Shown here in pieces: positions 23,298 through 32,173 of a stretch of 64,000 bases of DNA. The position numbers and the translations under genes were made by a program. Every line of letters starts with the position of its first letter. Positions within the stretch are counted from its first letter, which is position 1. Source of the DNA: Flavobacterium sp. HBTb2-11-1 (GTDB lineage Bacteria; Bacteroidota; Bacteroidia; Flavobacteriales; Flavobacteriaceae); NCBI RefSeq assembly GCF_009826975.1, contig NZ_WUMO01000006.1, positions 248,001 to 312,000 of the forward strand, in the 5' to 3' direction. The notes beneath the pieces are model-generated. The model saw only the letters and a program-made list of their open reading frames with translations, was not told the origin of the DNA and made no database searches.

Positions 23298-23327
23298 CAA
23301 ATTTAGTAGGAAATCCGTTGCGTGCAA
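23298..23327 (-). promoter_or_regulatory. HU promoter (-33 TTG, -7 TAAATTTG)
   Basis: On the minus strand TTG (23327-23325) and TAAATTTG (23305-23298) are separated by 19 nt, matching the Bacteroidota sigma-A consensus (TTTG, 17-23 nt, TAnnTTTG). The start codon lies 45 nt downstream. Confidence 0.65.
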
Positions 23328-23433
23328 GTGTTTTCTTTATTTTTAGCAAAAATTGTTGATAACTTGCTTTTTTTGTTCATAAAGAGTGTTGTTTATCGAT
23401 AAAAAACAGGTACAAACCCCTGTTTTACTGACC

Positions 23434-24381
23434 TTAATACACTTTTGCCGCTTCTGAAAAACTTACTCCATTTAACAATTCTGAAGCAAGCATTCTCTTT
23501 TTTCCTGGAAATTGTAGACTTAATAACTGAATAAAGCCGTCTTTTATTGCAATCTTGATTTCTTTTTTACTGCTGATTAACTTTCCAACCTCGTAAGAAT
23601 GTGATTCTGAGATTAGTTTTGACTCATAAATCTTGATATTAAGTTCTTCGTTTTGGTCTTTTAAATAACACCAAGAAGCTGGATACGGACTTAAACCGCG
23701 AATTAAATTATTGATTTCTGCTCCAGATTTTGTCCAGTCAATTTTACAGTTTTCTTTATTTAATTTATAAGCCGTTTTTATATCGTCGTTATCTTCTTGA
23801 ATGGTTGTTACGACATTTCCGTTTTCAATAACTTTCAAAGTGTCGAGAACAGTTGTGCTTCCTAAATGCATCAAACGATCGTGCAATTGTCCTGCGGTTT
23901 CTTCTGGTTCAATATTGATTTCAGAATTTAAAATCATCGCACCAGTATCAATTTTGTCATCAATAAAGAAAGTGGTAACTCCCGTTTTAGTTTCTCCGTT
24001 GATAATGGCCCAGTTAATTGGAGCCGCACCACGATAATTAGGTAATAAAGACGCATGAAGATTAAAAGTTCCTAAACTTGGCATTTCCCAAACCACTTTC
24101 GGAAGCATTCTAAAAGCAACTACGATTTGTAAATTGGCATTTAAAGCTTTTAATTCTGCTAAGAAATTTTCGTCTTTTAAATTGGTAGGCTGCAATAAAG
24201 TAAGATTGTTAGCAAGCGCATATTCTTTTACAGCCGAATATTTTATTTTTTGTCCGCGTCCCGCTGGTTTATCTGCAGCAGTAATTACTCCAACAACTTC
24301 GTAGTTATGTTTAATAATGGTGTCCAAAATGCCAACGGCAAATTCTGGAGTTCCCATAAATATAATTCTCAATTTCTCCAT
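23434..24381 (-). CDS. fmt: Methionyl-tRNA formyltransferase
   Basis: 315 residues. The N-terminal formyltransferase domain holds IIFMGTPEFAVGILD, DKPAGRGQK and the catalytic FNLHASLLPNYRGAAPINWA (Asn and His), plus DTGAMILN (Asp). The smaller C-terminal domain (~210-315) is the OB-like tRNA-binding part. It formylates Met-tRNAi with 10-formyl-tetrahydrofolate so that it can start translation. Its ATG overlaps the recQ stop by one base (TAATG), so the two genes are translationally linked on one transcript. Confidence 0.97.
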   Translation of the reverse strand: MEKLRIIFMGTPEFAVGILDTIIKHNYEVVGVITAADKPAGRGQKIKYSAVKEYALANNLTLLQPTNLKDENFLAELKALNANLQIVVAFRMLPKVVWEMPSLGTFNLHASLLPNYRGAAPINWAIINGETKTGVTTFFIDDKIDTGAMILNSEINIEPEETAGQLHDRLMHLGSTTVLDTLKVIENGNVVTTIQEDNDDIKTAYKLNKENCKIDWTKSGAEINNLIRGLSPYPASWCYLKDQNEELNIKIYESKLISESHSYEVGKLISSKKEIKIAIKDGFIQLLSLQFPGKKRMLASELLNGVSFSEAAKVY

Positions 24382-26276
24382 TATGATTTTAAAGTGTATT
24401 TATTATTCGCTTGTATAGTGATATGATTGTTTTCGAGCAATTCCTGAAGAACCGATAAAATATCTTTTGCATCCATTTTGATCTGATTTTCAATTTCTCT
24501 CGAAGTCAGAGATGCTGTTCTAAGTAGAGACAAAATCTTATCTGCAATCGAGTCAGCTTCTGTAATTTTTCCTTTTTGTGTAATGCAATACGAACAAATG
24601 CCGCAATTTTCAGTTGTTTCTTCGCCGAAATAATCCAAAACCAATCTGTTTTTGCAAGTTTTGTTGTCTTTTATATAGTGAAGGACCGATAAAAGCTGTT
24701 CTTTTTTAACTTCGTTTTGTTTATCTAAATATTTAGAAATCCTATTTATAGTAAGATCGTCTTCGCGGACTTCATTAAATAAGATAGTAGCATCATTATT
24801 TTTAGACTTATATTCGATGATTTCCTTTTCTTTTAATTTTTCTAAAAGCGCGATAACCTGTTCCTCAGATCGATTTGATTTTTTGGCAATTAATCCCAGA
24901 TTTAAATTAGATTTTACTTCATAGACGCCGGGATAAGTTCTTAAAATTGCCAAAATGATTTCTTCGTCATTTGGGTTCAGGCTCATGTATCGAATCACTT
25001 CTTTAGATTCAAGCAAAAATTGAATACTAATTTTTTCTGAGAATTCCTGAGACATCGTAATAATTCCCTGCTGATTTAAAAACTGTAAGGCATTGTATGT
25101 TTTAAGAGTAGGGAATTCGTATTTGTTGCAGAAATGATTCAGTTTGAACGAAAAAGATTCATCTAGGCCTTCGCCGTAAGCAATCTGAAAGTAATTGCAG
25201 AGTTTGTTGTACATGGTTTTGAGAAACTTTTTATCAGGAAGAATACTCAAAAACTGCTGTTCTGTCTGGATAGAATCTGAATTGTTATATAGCAAAATCG
25301 AAAAAGCCTTAGCGCCATTTCGTCCCGCACGTCCAGATTCCTGATAATAATTTTCTAAGTTTTCTGGAAGCTGTGTGTGAATGACAGTTTTTACATTGTC
25401 TTTGTCAATTCCCATTCCGAAAGCATTCGTGGCTACGATAACCTGTGCCTGTTCTGACATCCACAACTGCATATTTTTATCTTTTTCTTTTGCTGAAAGT
25501 CCTCCGTGATAATACGTTGCCGTAAAACCCAGTGACTGCAATTGCGAAGACATGTTCAAACACGCTTTGCGATTTCGTACATATATAATAGAAGGCTGCG
25601 GATTTTTTTTTAGAATTTGTTCAGTTCTGTATAATTTGTCTTCAACTTCAAAAACCATATAAGCGATATTTTTTCGCTCAAACGACTGCTGAAAATGGTT
25701 CGGATTTTTTAATTCTAATTGGGTTCTGATATCTTCAATTACTCTCGGAGTTGCCGTCGCAGTCAAAGCCAAAAATGGAACTTTTGGAAAGAACTTTCTC
25801 AGTTCTGAAATTTTAAGATAAGCTGGTCTAAAATCATGGCCCCATTGCGAAACGCAATGCGCTTCATCGATAGCAATTAAATTTATGGGTAAGTTTTTAA
25901 TGCGCTCTAAAATCCAGTCCGACTGTAATCTTTCTGGCGAAAGGTATAAGAATTTGTAATTTCCATATTGGCAATTGTCCAAAAGATCAATCAGTTCTTC
26001 CGTGTGAATTCCGCCAGTAAGAGCAATCGCTTTAATGTCTCTTTTCTGCAGATTCATCACCTGATCTTTCATTAAGGCAATCAAAGGAGAAATAACAAGG
26101 CAGATTCCTTCCTGCATCATCGCGGGGACCTGAAAACAAATCGATTTTCCTCCGCCTGTCGGAAGTACCGCAAAAGTATCCTGTCCTTCAAGAACAGAAT
26201 CAATAATTTCTTTTTGCAACGGTCTAAAACTGTCGTGTTTCCAGTATTTTAGAAGAATATCCTGCGCTCCGAGCAT
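24381..26276 (-). CDS. recQ: RecQ-family ATP-dependent DNA helicase
   Basis: 631 residues. Motif 0/I at FRPLQKEIIDSVL and LPTGGGKS (39-46), DEAH (137-140) with AHCVSQWGHDFRP, TATATPRVIEDI (motif III), and motif VI YYQESGRAGRNG. A zinc-binding region (CKNRLVLDYFGE, then CGICSYC, ~residues 555-575) and a winged-helix follow. No HRDC domain is obvious at the end, and the protein is slightly longer than E. coli RecQ's catalytic core. It unwinds DNA 3'-5' in recombination and repair. First gene of the recQ-fmt pair. Confidence 0.95.
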   Translation of the reverse strand: MLGAQDILLKYWKHDSFRPLQKEIIDSVLEGQDTFAVLPTGGGKSICFQVPAMMQEGICLVISPLIALMKDQVMNLQKRDIKAIALTGGIHTEELIDLLDNCQYGNYKFLYLSPERLQSDWILERIKNLPINLIAIDEAHCVSQWGHDFRPAYLKISELRKFFPKVPFLALTATATPRVIEDIRTQLELKNPNHFQQSFERKNIAYMVFEVEDKLYRTEQILKKNPQPSIIYVRNRKACLNMSSQLQSLGFTATYYHGGLSAKEKDKNMQLWMSEQAQVIVATNAFGMGIDKDNVKTVIHTQLPENLENYYQESGRAGRNGAKAFSILLYNNSDSIQTEQQFLSILPDKKFLKTMYNKLCNYFQIAYGEGLDESFSFKLNHFCNKYEFPTLKTYNALQFLNQQGIITMSQEFSEKISIQFLLESKEVIRYMSLNPNDEEIILAILRTYPGVYEVKSNLNLGLIAKKSNRSEEQVIALLEKLKEKEIIEYKSKNNDATILFNEVREDDLTINRISKYLDKQNEVKKEQLLSVLHYIKDNKTCKNRLVLDYFGEETTENCGICSYCITQKGKITEADSIADKILSLLRTASLTSREIENQIKMDAKDILSVLQELLENNHITIQANNKYTLKS

Positions 26277-26342
26277 TGCGTTTGTTTTAAAGTTAAAAAT
26301 TTAGAAAAACAGTTTCTAGTTTTGCAACTTTAAACTATGCCG

Positions 26343-26897
26343 CTAAATTTTGTCTAAGATATAAAGAATTCTGTTTTCAACTGTATCTTTAGGAACTTCA
26401 ATCAGTTCGTAACCATATTTTTTATAAGTTTCAACAAGATGATCTTGAATTTTTACTGCCTGATCAAAATTTTCGTAACGCTCAGAATCACTTTGGTAAA
26501 TTTCTTCCCAAGGCGGTAAAATAAAAGTTTTAGAATATTTGAAATCTTCGCAAGCTTTTGTAAAATGCTCTGGATATTCGTCGCCAATATAATCCATATA
26601 AGCTACCACATCTGGAATTCCGCGGTCAATAAAAACCACATTATCAGGTTCTTCAAGAGCACTTTTATATTGTTCAATACGTCCTTCCAATAACATTTCG
26701 CTAAACAAAAGCGGCTGTTCTAAAAACAACTGTTCAATGCCTTCCTGCTGTGCTTTCATGGTAACCTGTCTTGAAATCTCAGGATAGCAGCAAAAGCCAC
26801 GAGCTACCAATTCGTTAATAAGTGTTGATTTTCCAGTACCAGGTCCGCCAAGCAAGACAATAATTTCTTTTTGCACTATTCTAAAAATAAAGCGCAA
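26343..26897 (-). CDS. P-loop ATPase (AAA_28 / NadR-kinase-like)
   Basis: 184 residues. The Walker A is IVLLGGPGTGKSTLI (~residues 14-28), followed by ARGFCCYPEISRQVTMKAQQ and VVFIDRGIPDVVAYMDY (~residue 85, a Walker B-like Asp-Arg). This is the fold of small AAA_28 ATPases, close to nucleoside or NMN kinases. The first seven residues (MRFIFRI) are doubtful; a GTG at codon 8 (VQKEIIVLLGG) is an alternative start. Substrate and role unknown; no operon partner. Confidence 0.82.
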   Translation of the reverse strand: MRFIFRIVQKEIIVLLGGPGTGKSTLINELVARGFCCYPEISRQVTMKAQQEGIEQLFLEQPLLFSEMLLEGRIEQYKSALEEPDNVVFIDRGIPDVVAYMDYIGDEYPEHFTKACEDFKYSKTFILPPWEEIYQSDSERYENFDQAVKIQDHLVETYKKYGYELIEVPKDTVENRILYILDKI

Positions 26898-27328
26898 ATT
26901 TACCTAAACTTATTTATAATTAAAAAGAATATTTATCAGAAACGAAAGATTTGGCATTTTTAGTAATTGTGTCCCGAAAATTTGGGACTGCTGTCCGCTT
27001 CAATCTTTTGCTTTTTAAAGAAAAAAGCAAAAGAATTTCCTTCCGAAATTTCGGGATTATCAGAATTAAGAGGAAGAGATGGTTTTGTTTTTGGAATTAT
27101 TTTGTATTTTTTTTGTCCTGCAAGGTTTTCAAAACCTTGTAGGTCTCTAAACGTGAATTATTAGTAGTAAAAGAGAAAAAAATAATACCTACAAGGTTTT
27201 GAAAACCTTGCAGGAAATCGACTTAATATAAATGTTTTGATCCGTTGGAGCAGTTTTTATTTGAATTGCCTTGGTTTTAACCAATAGGCTAAATGATTTC
27301 TTTTAAATCTCGGCTTTAGCCTAATAAA
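26898..27328. other. Intergenic region made of repeats
   Basis: 431 bp without a credible gene. It holds a hairpin at 27005-27033 (CTTTTGCTTTTT / AAAAAGCAAAAG), the long inverted repeat at 27116-27215, and a GGCTAAA ... GGCTTTAGCC motif near 27285-27320. All are of kinds dispersed in flavobacterial intergenic DNA. Confidence 0.7.
27116..27215. repeat. 29-bp perfect inverted repeat with 42-bp spacer
   Basis: 27116-27144 and 27187-27215 are exact reverse complements. Each arm is itself nearly palindromic around GGTTTTCAAAACC. The ~100-bp unit is MITE/REP-like and has no coding potential. Confidence 0.85.
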
Positions 27329-28243
27329 CTATTCACAAAACAAATACTTCCCAGAACTTTTTCCATTTTTAGAAGGAATAATCAAATGCGATTGGAATTT
27401 TTTACCATTCAAAACATCATTCACAAAATCTAAAACATATTGCTGTCCTTGGTGAAAAAGATAGCCCGAAAATTCATGTCCGCCACCGCAAAAAGTAATC
27501 AGTTCGATGTCTTTATGTAGGTCGTTTATTTGATTGTAAACCGCATAAGAACCAAAAAGAATCAGCCAGCCAGAAGCATTTGTTGGGCAAGAACGATGCG
27601 AACCAGCCGCGTATGGAACGGTGTCATCATTACTTCCATGCGCCAGTAACATAGGAATCGCTTTTTCTTTTGTAATCAAATTAATGTCCTGAATTGCTCC
27701 CGAACCTCCAATGAATCCTTTGTATTTGAAGTTTTCAGGCAGATTCCTTTTATATAAATTCATCAATTTATAATCCCAAAACGAAGCATGGAAACCAATT
27801 TCGGCTCCGGCACTAATTCCAGAAATAAAAATTTTTGAAGTATCAAGATTGTATTTGTCTGCATTCTCAATCATGAAAGCTGTTGCTTGCCACATATCGC
27901 TCACGCCAATTTGAATCGCTTTTATTTTTTCGGTTAAAGTTCCTTTACAGCCAAAATCTTTTCCCTTCATGTATAAACTATACGAAATGCTCGCAACGGC
28001 ATAGCCATTTTGTGACATGAACATTGCAAATTCTTTTTCGCTCGTGCGCTCTCCGCCAGAAAAGCCTCCACCAAAAGCAAACATGATCAAGGGAATTTTT
28101 TCATTAGATTTTTTCTTTGGCAGATATAAGTCTAAATCGAGTTTTAAAGTGTCGTTTTGGAAATAAGTAAGAGTTTTAACTTCTTGTGCGTTGCTGTTGT
28201 AAAAAGTGAAAAATGTAAAAAGTAAGAAGATGATTTTTTTCAT
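27329..28243 (-). CDS. Secreted alpha/beta hydrolase (esterase/lipase type)
   Basis: 304 residues with a signal peptide (MKKIIFLLFTFFTFYNSNA). The hydrolase fold shows the oxyanion region MFAFGGGFSGGER (~residue 54), nucleophile serine in ISGISAGAEIGF (~residue 142), acid Asp in LLAHGSNDDTVPY (~residue 205) and His in FCGGGHEFSGY (~residue 260). This matches carboxylesterase/BD-FAE-type enzymes. Six Cys in the mature part may form disulfides. The substrate is unknown; no polysaccharide genes are next to it. Confidence 0.85.
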   Translation of the reverse strand: MKKIIFLLFTFFTFYNSNAQEVKTLTYFQNDTLKLDLDLYLPKKKSNEKIPLIMFAFGGGFSGGERTSEKEFAMFMSQNGYAVASISYSLYMKGKDFGCKGTLTEKIKAIQIGVSDMWQATAFMIENADKYNLDTSKIFISGISAGAEIGFHASFWDYKLMNLYKRNLPENFKYKGFIGGSGAIQDINLITKEKAIPMLLAHGSNDDTVPYAAGSHRSCPTNASGWLILFGSYAVYNQINDLHKDIELITFCGGGHEFSGYLFHQGQQYVLDFVNDVLNGKKFQSHLIIPSKNGKSSGKYLFCE

Positions 28244-28434
28244 TGTAATGTAACTTTGCGAAAGATTTCGGCAGATTATTTTCTCAAATATAAGCGTAAA
28301 ATTTACAAAGAAATAATCTTCGATTGCATTTTTCTCTGCACCTTTGCGCCTTTATAACTTTGTTCCTTTAAAACAAAGTTTCAAGCTCAAAAAAAATCTA
28401 AAATCTAAACTCAGAAATCTAAATTCAAAAAGCG

Positions 28435-28442
28435 TATATTTG
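28435..28442 (+). promoter_or_regulatory. -7 promoter box (TATATTTG)
   Basis: TATATTTG, 20 nt upstream of the DUF493 ATG; probably drives DUF493-DUF4290 and possibly murA. Confidence 0.5.
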
Positions 28443-28461
28443 CGTTTATTTTTAATTACGA

Positions 28462-28758
28462 ATGGAGAACGATAAAGAAAAAAATACAGCCGAATTTTAC
28501 GAAAGATTAAAAGTTGAGCTAGATAACGCAAATACTTGGCCAGCAGAATATTTATACAAATTTATTGTGCCTTCTGTAGCAGACAATGTAGAGCGTGTTG
28601 AAAAAGCTTTTGATCGAATGGGAGCAGTTATCAAAACAACAAAATCTAAAACAGGTAAATTTACCAGTGTTTCTGTAGATGTTACGATGCACAGCTCAGA
28701 TGATGTGATTAGTAAATACAAAGAAGTTTCTACAATAGAAGGTATAGTTTCATTATAA
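28462..28758 (+). CDS. DUF493 (YbeD-like) family protein
   Basis: 98 residues. FYERLKVELDNANTWPAEYL, YKFIVPSVADN, IKTTKSKTGKFTSVSVDVTM and DDVISKYKEVSTIEGI fit the DUF493/YbeD ferredoxin-like fold, related to allosteric ACT-type domains. Its exact role is unknown. It lies 4 nt upstream of the DUF4290 gene, and murA follows, an order I regard as typical for Bacteroidota, so a link to cell-envelope synthesis is possible. Confidence 0.88.
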   Translation: MENDKEKNTAEFYERLKVELDNANTWPAEYLYKFIVPSVADNVERVEKAFDRMGAVIKTTKSKTGKFTSVSVDVTMHSSDDVISKYKEVSTIEGIVSL

Positions 28759-28762
28759 ACTT

Positions 28763-29482
28763 ATGATCGAAAAATATAAAAGAGAAGCCGCAAAAGATGT
28801 TGTCTACAATTTGGAATACAATTCTGAGAGACAGCGTTTGATTATTCCGGAATATGGCCGCCATTTACAAAAACTGATTGATCAGGCAACGGCTATTGAA
28901 GATGATGAAACGCGCAATAAAGCCGCAAAATACATCATTCAGGTTATGGGAAGTCTAAATCCGCATTTGCGTGATGTGCCCGATTTTCAGCATAAACTTT
29001 GGGATCAGCTTTTTATAATGTCTGATTTTAAATTGAATGTTGAGTCTCCTTACCCGATTCCGTCAAGAGATGTTTTGCAGCTTAAGCCAGAGATATTGCA
29101 GTATCCGCAAAATTTCCCGAAATACAGATTTTATGGCAATAATATCAAATACATGATAGAAGTTGCCAATAAATGGGAAGAAGGAGAGATGAAAAATGCT
29201 TTGGTAATGGTAATTGCCAATCACATGAAAAAATCTTTCTTAAGCTGGAACAAAGACACCGTAAAAGACGACGTTATTTTTGAGCATTTATATGAATTAT
29301 CTGGCGGTAAAATCAATTTATTGCACAGTACAGAAGAGCTTTTAAACACAACAGATTTAATGCGTACCAATAAACGCATGTCTAATAAAACAGCTTCTGG
29401 AACACAGCCAAAAATCCAGAATAACAAAAACAACAAAGGCGGTCAAAAAAAGAATTTTCAAAAAAATAATAATCAGAAGTAA
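28763..29482 (+). CDS. DUF4290 family protein
   Basis: 239 residues. The conserved body runs from LEYNSERQRLIIPEYGRHLQ to LLHSTEELLNTTDLMRTNKR, with no signal peptide. The last ~30 residues are a low-complexity basic tail rich in N, K, G and Q (KNNKGGQKKNFQKNNNQK), possibly RNA-binding or disordered. DUF4290 is restricted to Bacteroidota as far as I know, and its function is unknown. Lies between DUF493 and murA in the same direction. Confidence 0.88.
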   Translation: MIEKYKREAAKDVVYNLEYNSERQRLIIPEYGRHLQKLIDQATAIEDDETRNKAAKYIIQVMGSLNPHLRDVPDFQHKLWDQLFIMSDFKLNVESPYPIPSRDVLQLKPEILQYPQNFPKYRFYGNNIKYMIEVANKWEEGEMKNALVMVIANHMKKSFLSWNKDTVKDDVIFEHLYELSGGKINLLHSTEELLNTTDLMRTNKRMSNKTASGTQPKIQNNKNNKGGQKKNFQKNNNQK

Positions 29483-29488
29483 AAAAAG

Positions 29489-29645
29489 GTGCTAAGAGGC
29501 TAAGCTTCTAAGTTGCTAAGTTTTTTTACTTTGACACTTTAAAAAAACAAACAAAAACAAAAATAAAAAAAGCTGCTAAGCTGCTAAGCTACTAAGTTGC
29601 TGAGTTTTTTTACTTAGAATCTTAGAATCTCAGAATCTTAGAAAC
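29489..29645. repeat. Degenerate tandem repeats (GCTAAG units)
   Basis: Two blocks of a GCTAAGCTNCTAAG-type repeat (29489-29526 and 29571-29605) and a block of CTTAGAATCTTAGAATC units (about 29612-29645) fill the gap before murA. The units are short and irregular, without spacers, so this is not a CRISPR array. Confidence 0.7.
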
Positions 29646-29669
29646 TTTGAAAGAACCTAAAAGAAATCT

Positions 29670-30983
29670 ATGGGAATTTTTAAAATCGAAGGAGGAACTC
29701 CTTTAAAAGGAGAAATCACTCCGCAAGGAGCAAAGAATGAGGCATTACAAATTTTATGTGCCGTGCTTCTAACAGGAGAGAAAGTAAAAATTAATAACAT
29801 TCCTGATATTATAGACATCAATAAATTAATCACTTTGTTGGGGAATTTAGGGGTGAAAATTCAACGTAACGAACCAGGTTCAATTACTTTTCAAGCTGAT
29901 GAAGTTAATGTTGGATACTTAGAAACTGAAGCTTTCAAGAAAGAAGGTGGAGCGCTTCGTGGTTCTATTATGATTGTTGGTCCGCTTTTGGCTCGTTTCG
30001 GAAAAGGATATATTCCAAAACCAGGAGGAGATAAAATTGGTCGCCGTAGATTAGATACACACTTTGAAGGTTTCATTAACCTTGGAGCAAAATTCAGATA
30101 CAATAGAGAAGATCATTTTTACGGAGTAGAAACTCCTGAAGAAGGTCTAAAAGGAACAGATATGCTTCTTGATGAAGCTTCTGTAACTGGAACTGCAAAC
30201 ATTGTAATGGCTGCTGTTTTAGCAAAAGGAAGAACTACAGTTTACAACGCTGCTTGTGAACCTTACTTGCAGCAATTGTGTAAAATGCTAAACTCTATGG
30301 GAGCTAAAATCACTGGAGTTGGATCTAACTTATTGACTATTGAAGGTGTTGAAAGCCTTGGAGGATGCGAGCATACAATTCTTCCTGATATGATTGAAAT
30401 TGGTTCTTGGATTGGTCTTGCAGCTATGACAAAAAGCGAAATCACAATCAAAAATGTAAGTTGGGAAAACTTAGGGTTGATTCCAAATACTTTTAGAAAA
30501 CTTGGAATTACAGTTGAAAAACGCAATGATGATATTTATATTCCTGCTCACACAAATGGGTACGAAGTAAAAACAGATATCGACGGTTCTATCTTGACTA
30601 TTGCCGATGCACCATGGCCAGGATTTACGCCTGACTTGTTAAGTATTGTTTTAGTTGTCGCAACTCAAGCAAAAGGAGATGTTTTAATTCACCAAAAAAT
30701 GTTCGAAAGCCGTTTATTCTTCGTGGATAAATTGATCGATATGGGAGCAAAAATTATGTTGTGTGATCCGCACAGAGCTGTGGTTATGGGGCATAATTTC
30801 GAATCTCAATTGAAAGCAACTACAATGTCTTCTCCTGATATTCGTGCGGGAATTTCATTATTAATTGCGGCGCTTTCTGCAAAAGGAACAAGCACAATCC
30901 AAAATATCGAGCAAATCGACCGTGGATATGAGCGTATCGATGAGCGTTTAAGAGCAATTGGCGCAAAAATTGTGAGAGCTTAA
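29670..30983 (+). CDS. murA: UDP-N-acetylglucosamine 1-carboxyvinyltransferase
   Basis: 437 residues, full length. GGTPLKGEITPQGAKNEALQ holds the Lys-Asn pair (22-23), and the inside-out alpha/beta barrel continues to DRGYERIDERLRAIGAKI. MurA transfers enolpyruvate from PEP to UDP-GlcNAc, the first committed step of peptidoglycan. The catalytic loop reads KPGGDKIGRRRLDTH, so the usual Cys (Cys115 in E. coli) is Asp121 (codon at 30030-30032). In other bacteria Cys to Asp keeps activity but blocks alkylation by fosfomycin. Downstream of DUF493 and DUF4290. Confidence 0.97.
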   Translation: MGIFKIEGGTPLKGEITPQGAKNEALQILCAVLLTGEKVKINNIPDIIDINKLITLLGNLGVKIQRNEPGSITFQADEVNVGYLETEAFKKEGGALRGSIMIVGPLLARFGKGYIPKPGGDKIGRRRLDTHFEGFINLGAKFRYNREDHFYGVETPEEGLKGTDMLLDEASVTGTANIVMAAVLAKGRTTVYNAACEPYLQQLCKMLNSMGAKITGVGSNLLTIEGVESLGGCEHTILPDMIEIGSWIGLAAMTKSEITIKNVSWENLGLIPNTFRKLGITVEKRNDDIYIPAHTNGYEVKTDIDGSILTIADAPWPGFTPDLLSIVLVVATQAKGDVLIHQKMFESRLFFVDKLIDMGAKIMLCDPHRAVVMGHNFESQLKATTMSSPDIRAGISLLIAALSAKGTSTIQNIEQIDRGYERIDERLRAIGAKIVRA

Positions 30984-30992
30984 AAAGTTATA

Positions 30993-31053
30993 GCCACGAA
31001 TTAACGAATTTTTATTTTCAAAGATTATAAAAAATAATTCGCGAATTCGTGGC
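30993..31053. repeat. 18-bp inverted repeat between murA and the CDF gene
   Basis: 30993-31010 and 31036-31053 pair with two mismatches (GCCACGAATT / AATTCGTGGC at the ends). It may act as a terminator for murA; the GCCACGAATT motif looks like a dispersed repeat. Confidence 0.6.
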
Positions 31054-31069
31054 GAAAAAAATAGTCTAA

Positions 31070-31945
31070 ATGACAAACGAACAAAAAGCTGTTAAAGCTA
31101 CTATTTTTAGTATAATAGGAAACACCTGCTTGGCCCTTATAAAAGGCTTAGCAGGTTTTTTTGGCAATTCTTATGCCTTAATTGCAGACGCTATTGAATC
31201 AACGACGGATATATTTGCGTCTTTTTTGGTGTTGTTTGGAATCAAATATTCGAATAAGCCTGCAGATGAAAACCATCCTTACGGGCATGGTCGTGCAGAA
31301 CCTCTGATTACGTTTTTGGTTGTAGGTTTTTTGATTACTTCGGCAACTGTCATTGGTTACGAAAGTATTGCTAATATTGGCACTTCGCACGATTTGCCTA
31401 AATCTTGGACTTTGTATGTTTTAGGCGCCATTATTATTTGGAAAGAATACTCTTTCCGTTTGGTTATGAAAAGAAGCAAACAAACCAATAGCACGTCTTT
31501 AGCAGCCGACGCCTGGCACCATAGAAGCGATGCTATAACTTCTGTAGCGGCTTTTATCGGAATTTCGATTGCTTTAATTATGGGAAAAGGCTACGAATCT
31601 GCAGATGACTGGGCAGCACTTTTTGCAGCGTTTTTTATTCTTTACAATAGTTATAAAATTTTCAGACCTGCGCTTGGCGAAATTATGGACGAAAATCTAA
31701 ATGAAGATTTGGTTGAAGAAATCCGTGTTGTAGCGCTTACAGTTCCCGGTATTTTAGGGACTGAAAAATGTTTTATCCGTAAAGCTGGAATGAAATACCA
31801 TGTTGATCTGCATGCTATTGTTTCGGCAAAAATTTCGGTTAAAGAAGGGCACGATTTGGCACATAAACTGAAAGATACACTCAGAGAAAAAAATCCCGAA
31901 TTAGGACATGTATTGATTCATGTTGAACCAGATGATTATAGTTAG
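31070..31945 (+). CDS. Cation diffusion facilitator (CDF) family transporter
   Basis: 291 residues with about five or six membrane helices. Metal-site residues appear in ALIADAIESTTDIFAS (helix 2, ~residue 38) and AADAWHHRSDAITSV (helix 5, ~residue 148), and HPYGHGRAEPL is the cytoplasmic loop between helices 2 and 3. The C-terminal ~80 residues (EEIRVVALTVPGILGTEK, then YHVDLHAIV) form the cytoplasmic metal-binding domain. CDF proteins export Zn, Fe, Mn or Co in exchange for protons. The helix 2 motif differs from the HxxxD of zinc-specific members, so the metal is uncertain. Confidence 0.92.
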   Translation: MTNEQKAVKATIFSIIGNTCLALIKGLAGFFGNSYALIADAIESTTDIFASFLVLFGIKYSNKPADENHPYGHGRAEPLITFLVVGFLITSATVIGYESIANIGTSHDLPKSWTLYVLGAIIIWKEYSFRLVMKRSKQTNSTSLAADAWHHRSDAITSVAAFIGISIALIMGKGYESADDWAALFAAFFILYNSYKIFRPALGEIMDENLNEDLVEEIRVVALTVPGILGTEKCFIRKAGMKYHVDLHAIVSAKISVKEGHDLAHKLKDTLREKNPELGHVLIHVEPDDYS

Positions 31946-31957
31946 TTTTTAAGTTGT

Positions 31958-32160
31958 AAAGGCTCAAAGGGACAAAGGGACAAAGGTTTTTTTATTAGAA
32001 TCAATATTTTTTTGTCAGGCTGAGCGAAGTCGAAGCCCACGTAAAGAGAATCAAAATAAAAAAATCCGCATAAATCTGTAAAATCTGCGTGAAACCAGAC
32101 ATAAAGATTTAAGCGGATTTTTTATAAGATCGTAAGATAACTTTGTCCCTTTGAGCCTTT
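31958..32160. repeat. Mosaic of intergenic repeats framed by a 20-bp inverted repeat
   Basis: AAAGGCTCAAAGGGACAAAG (31958-31977) is the exact reverse complement of 32141-32160. Inside lie a GGCTGAGCGAAGTCGAAGCC motif (32018-32037) and a hairpin of AAAAATCCGC with GCGGATTTTTT (about 32059-32123), the latter suitable as a bidirectional terminator for the convergent CDF and DUF5686 genes. Confidence 0.75.
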
Positions 32161-32173
32161 GTTCCTCTGCACC

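Noticed and set aside
29489..29645. CRISPR array
   Set aside because: Units are 8-16 nt, irregular and without unique spacers; no cas genes nearby.
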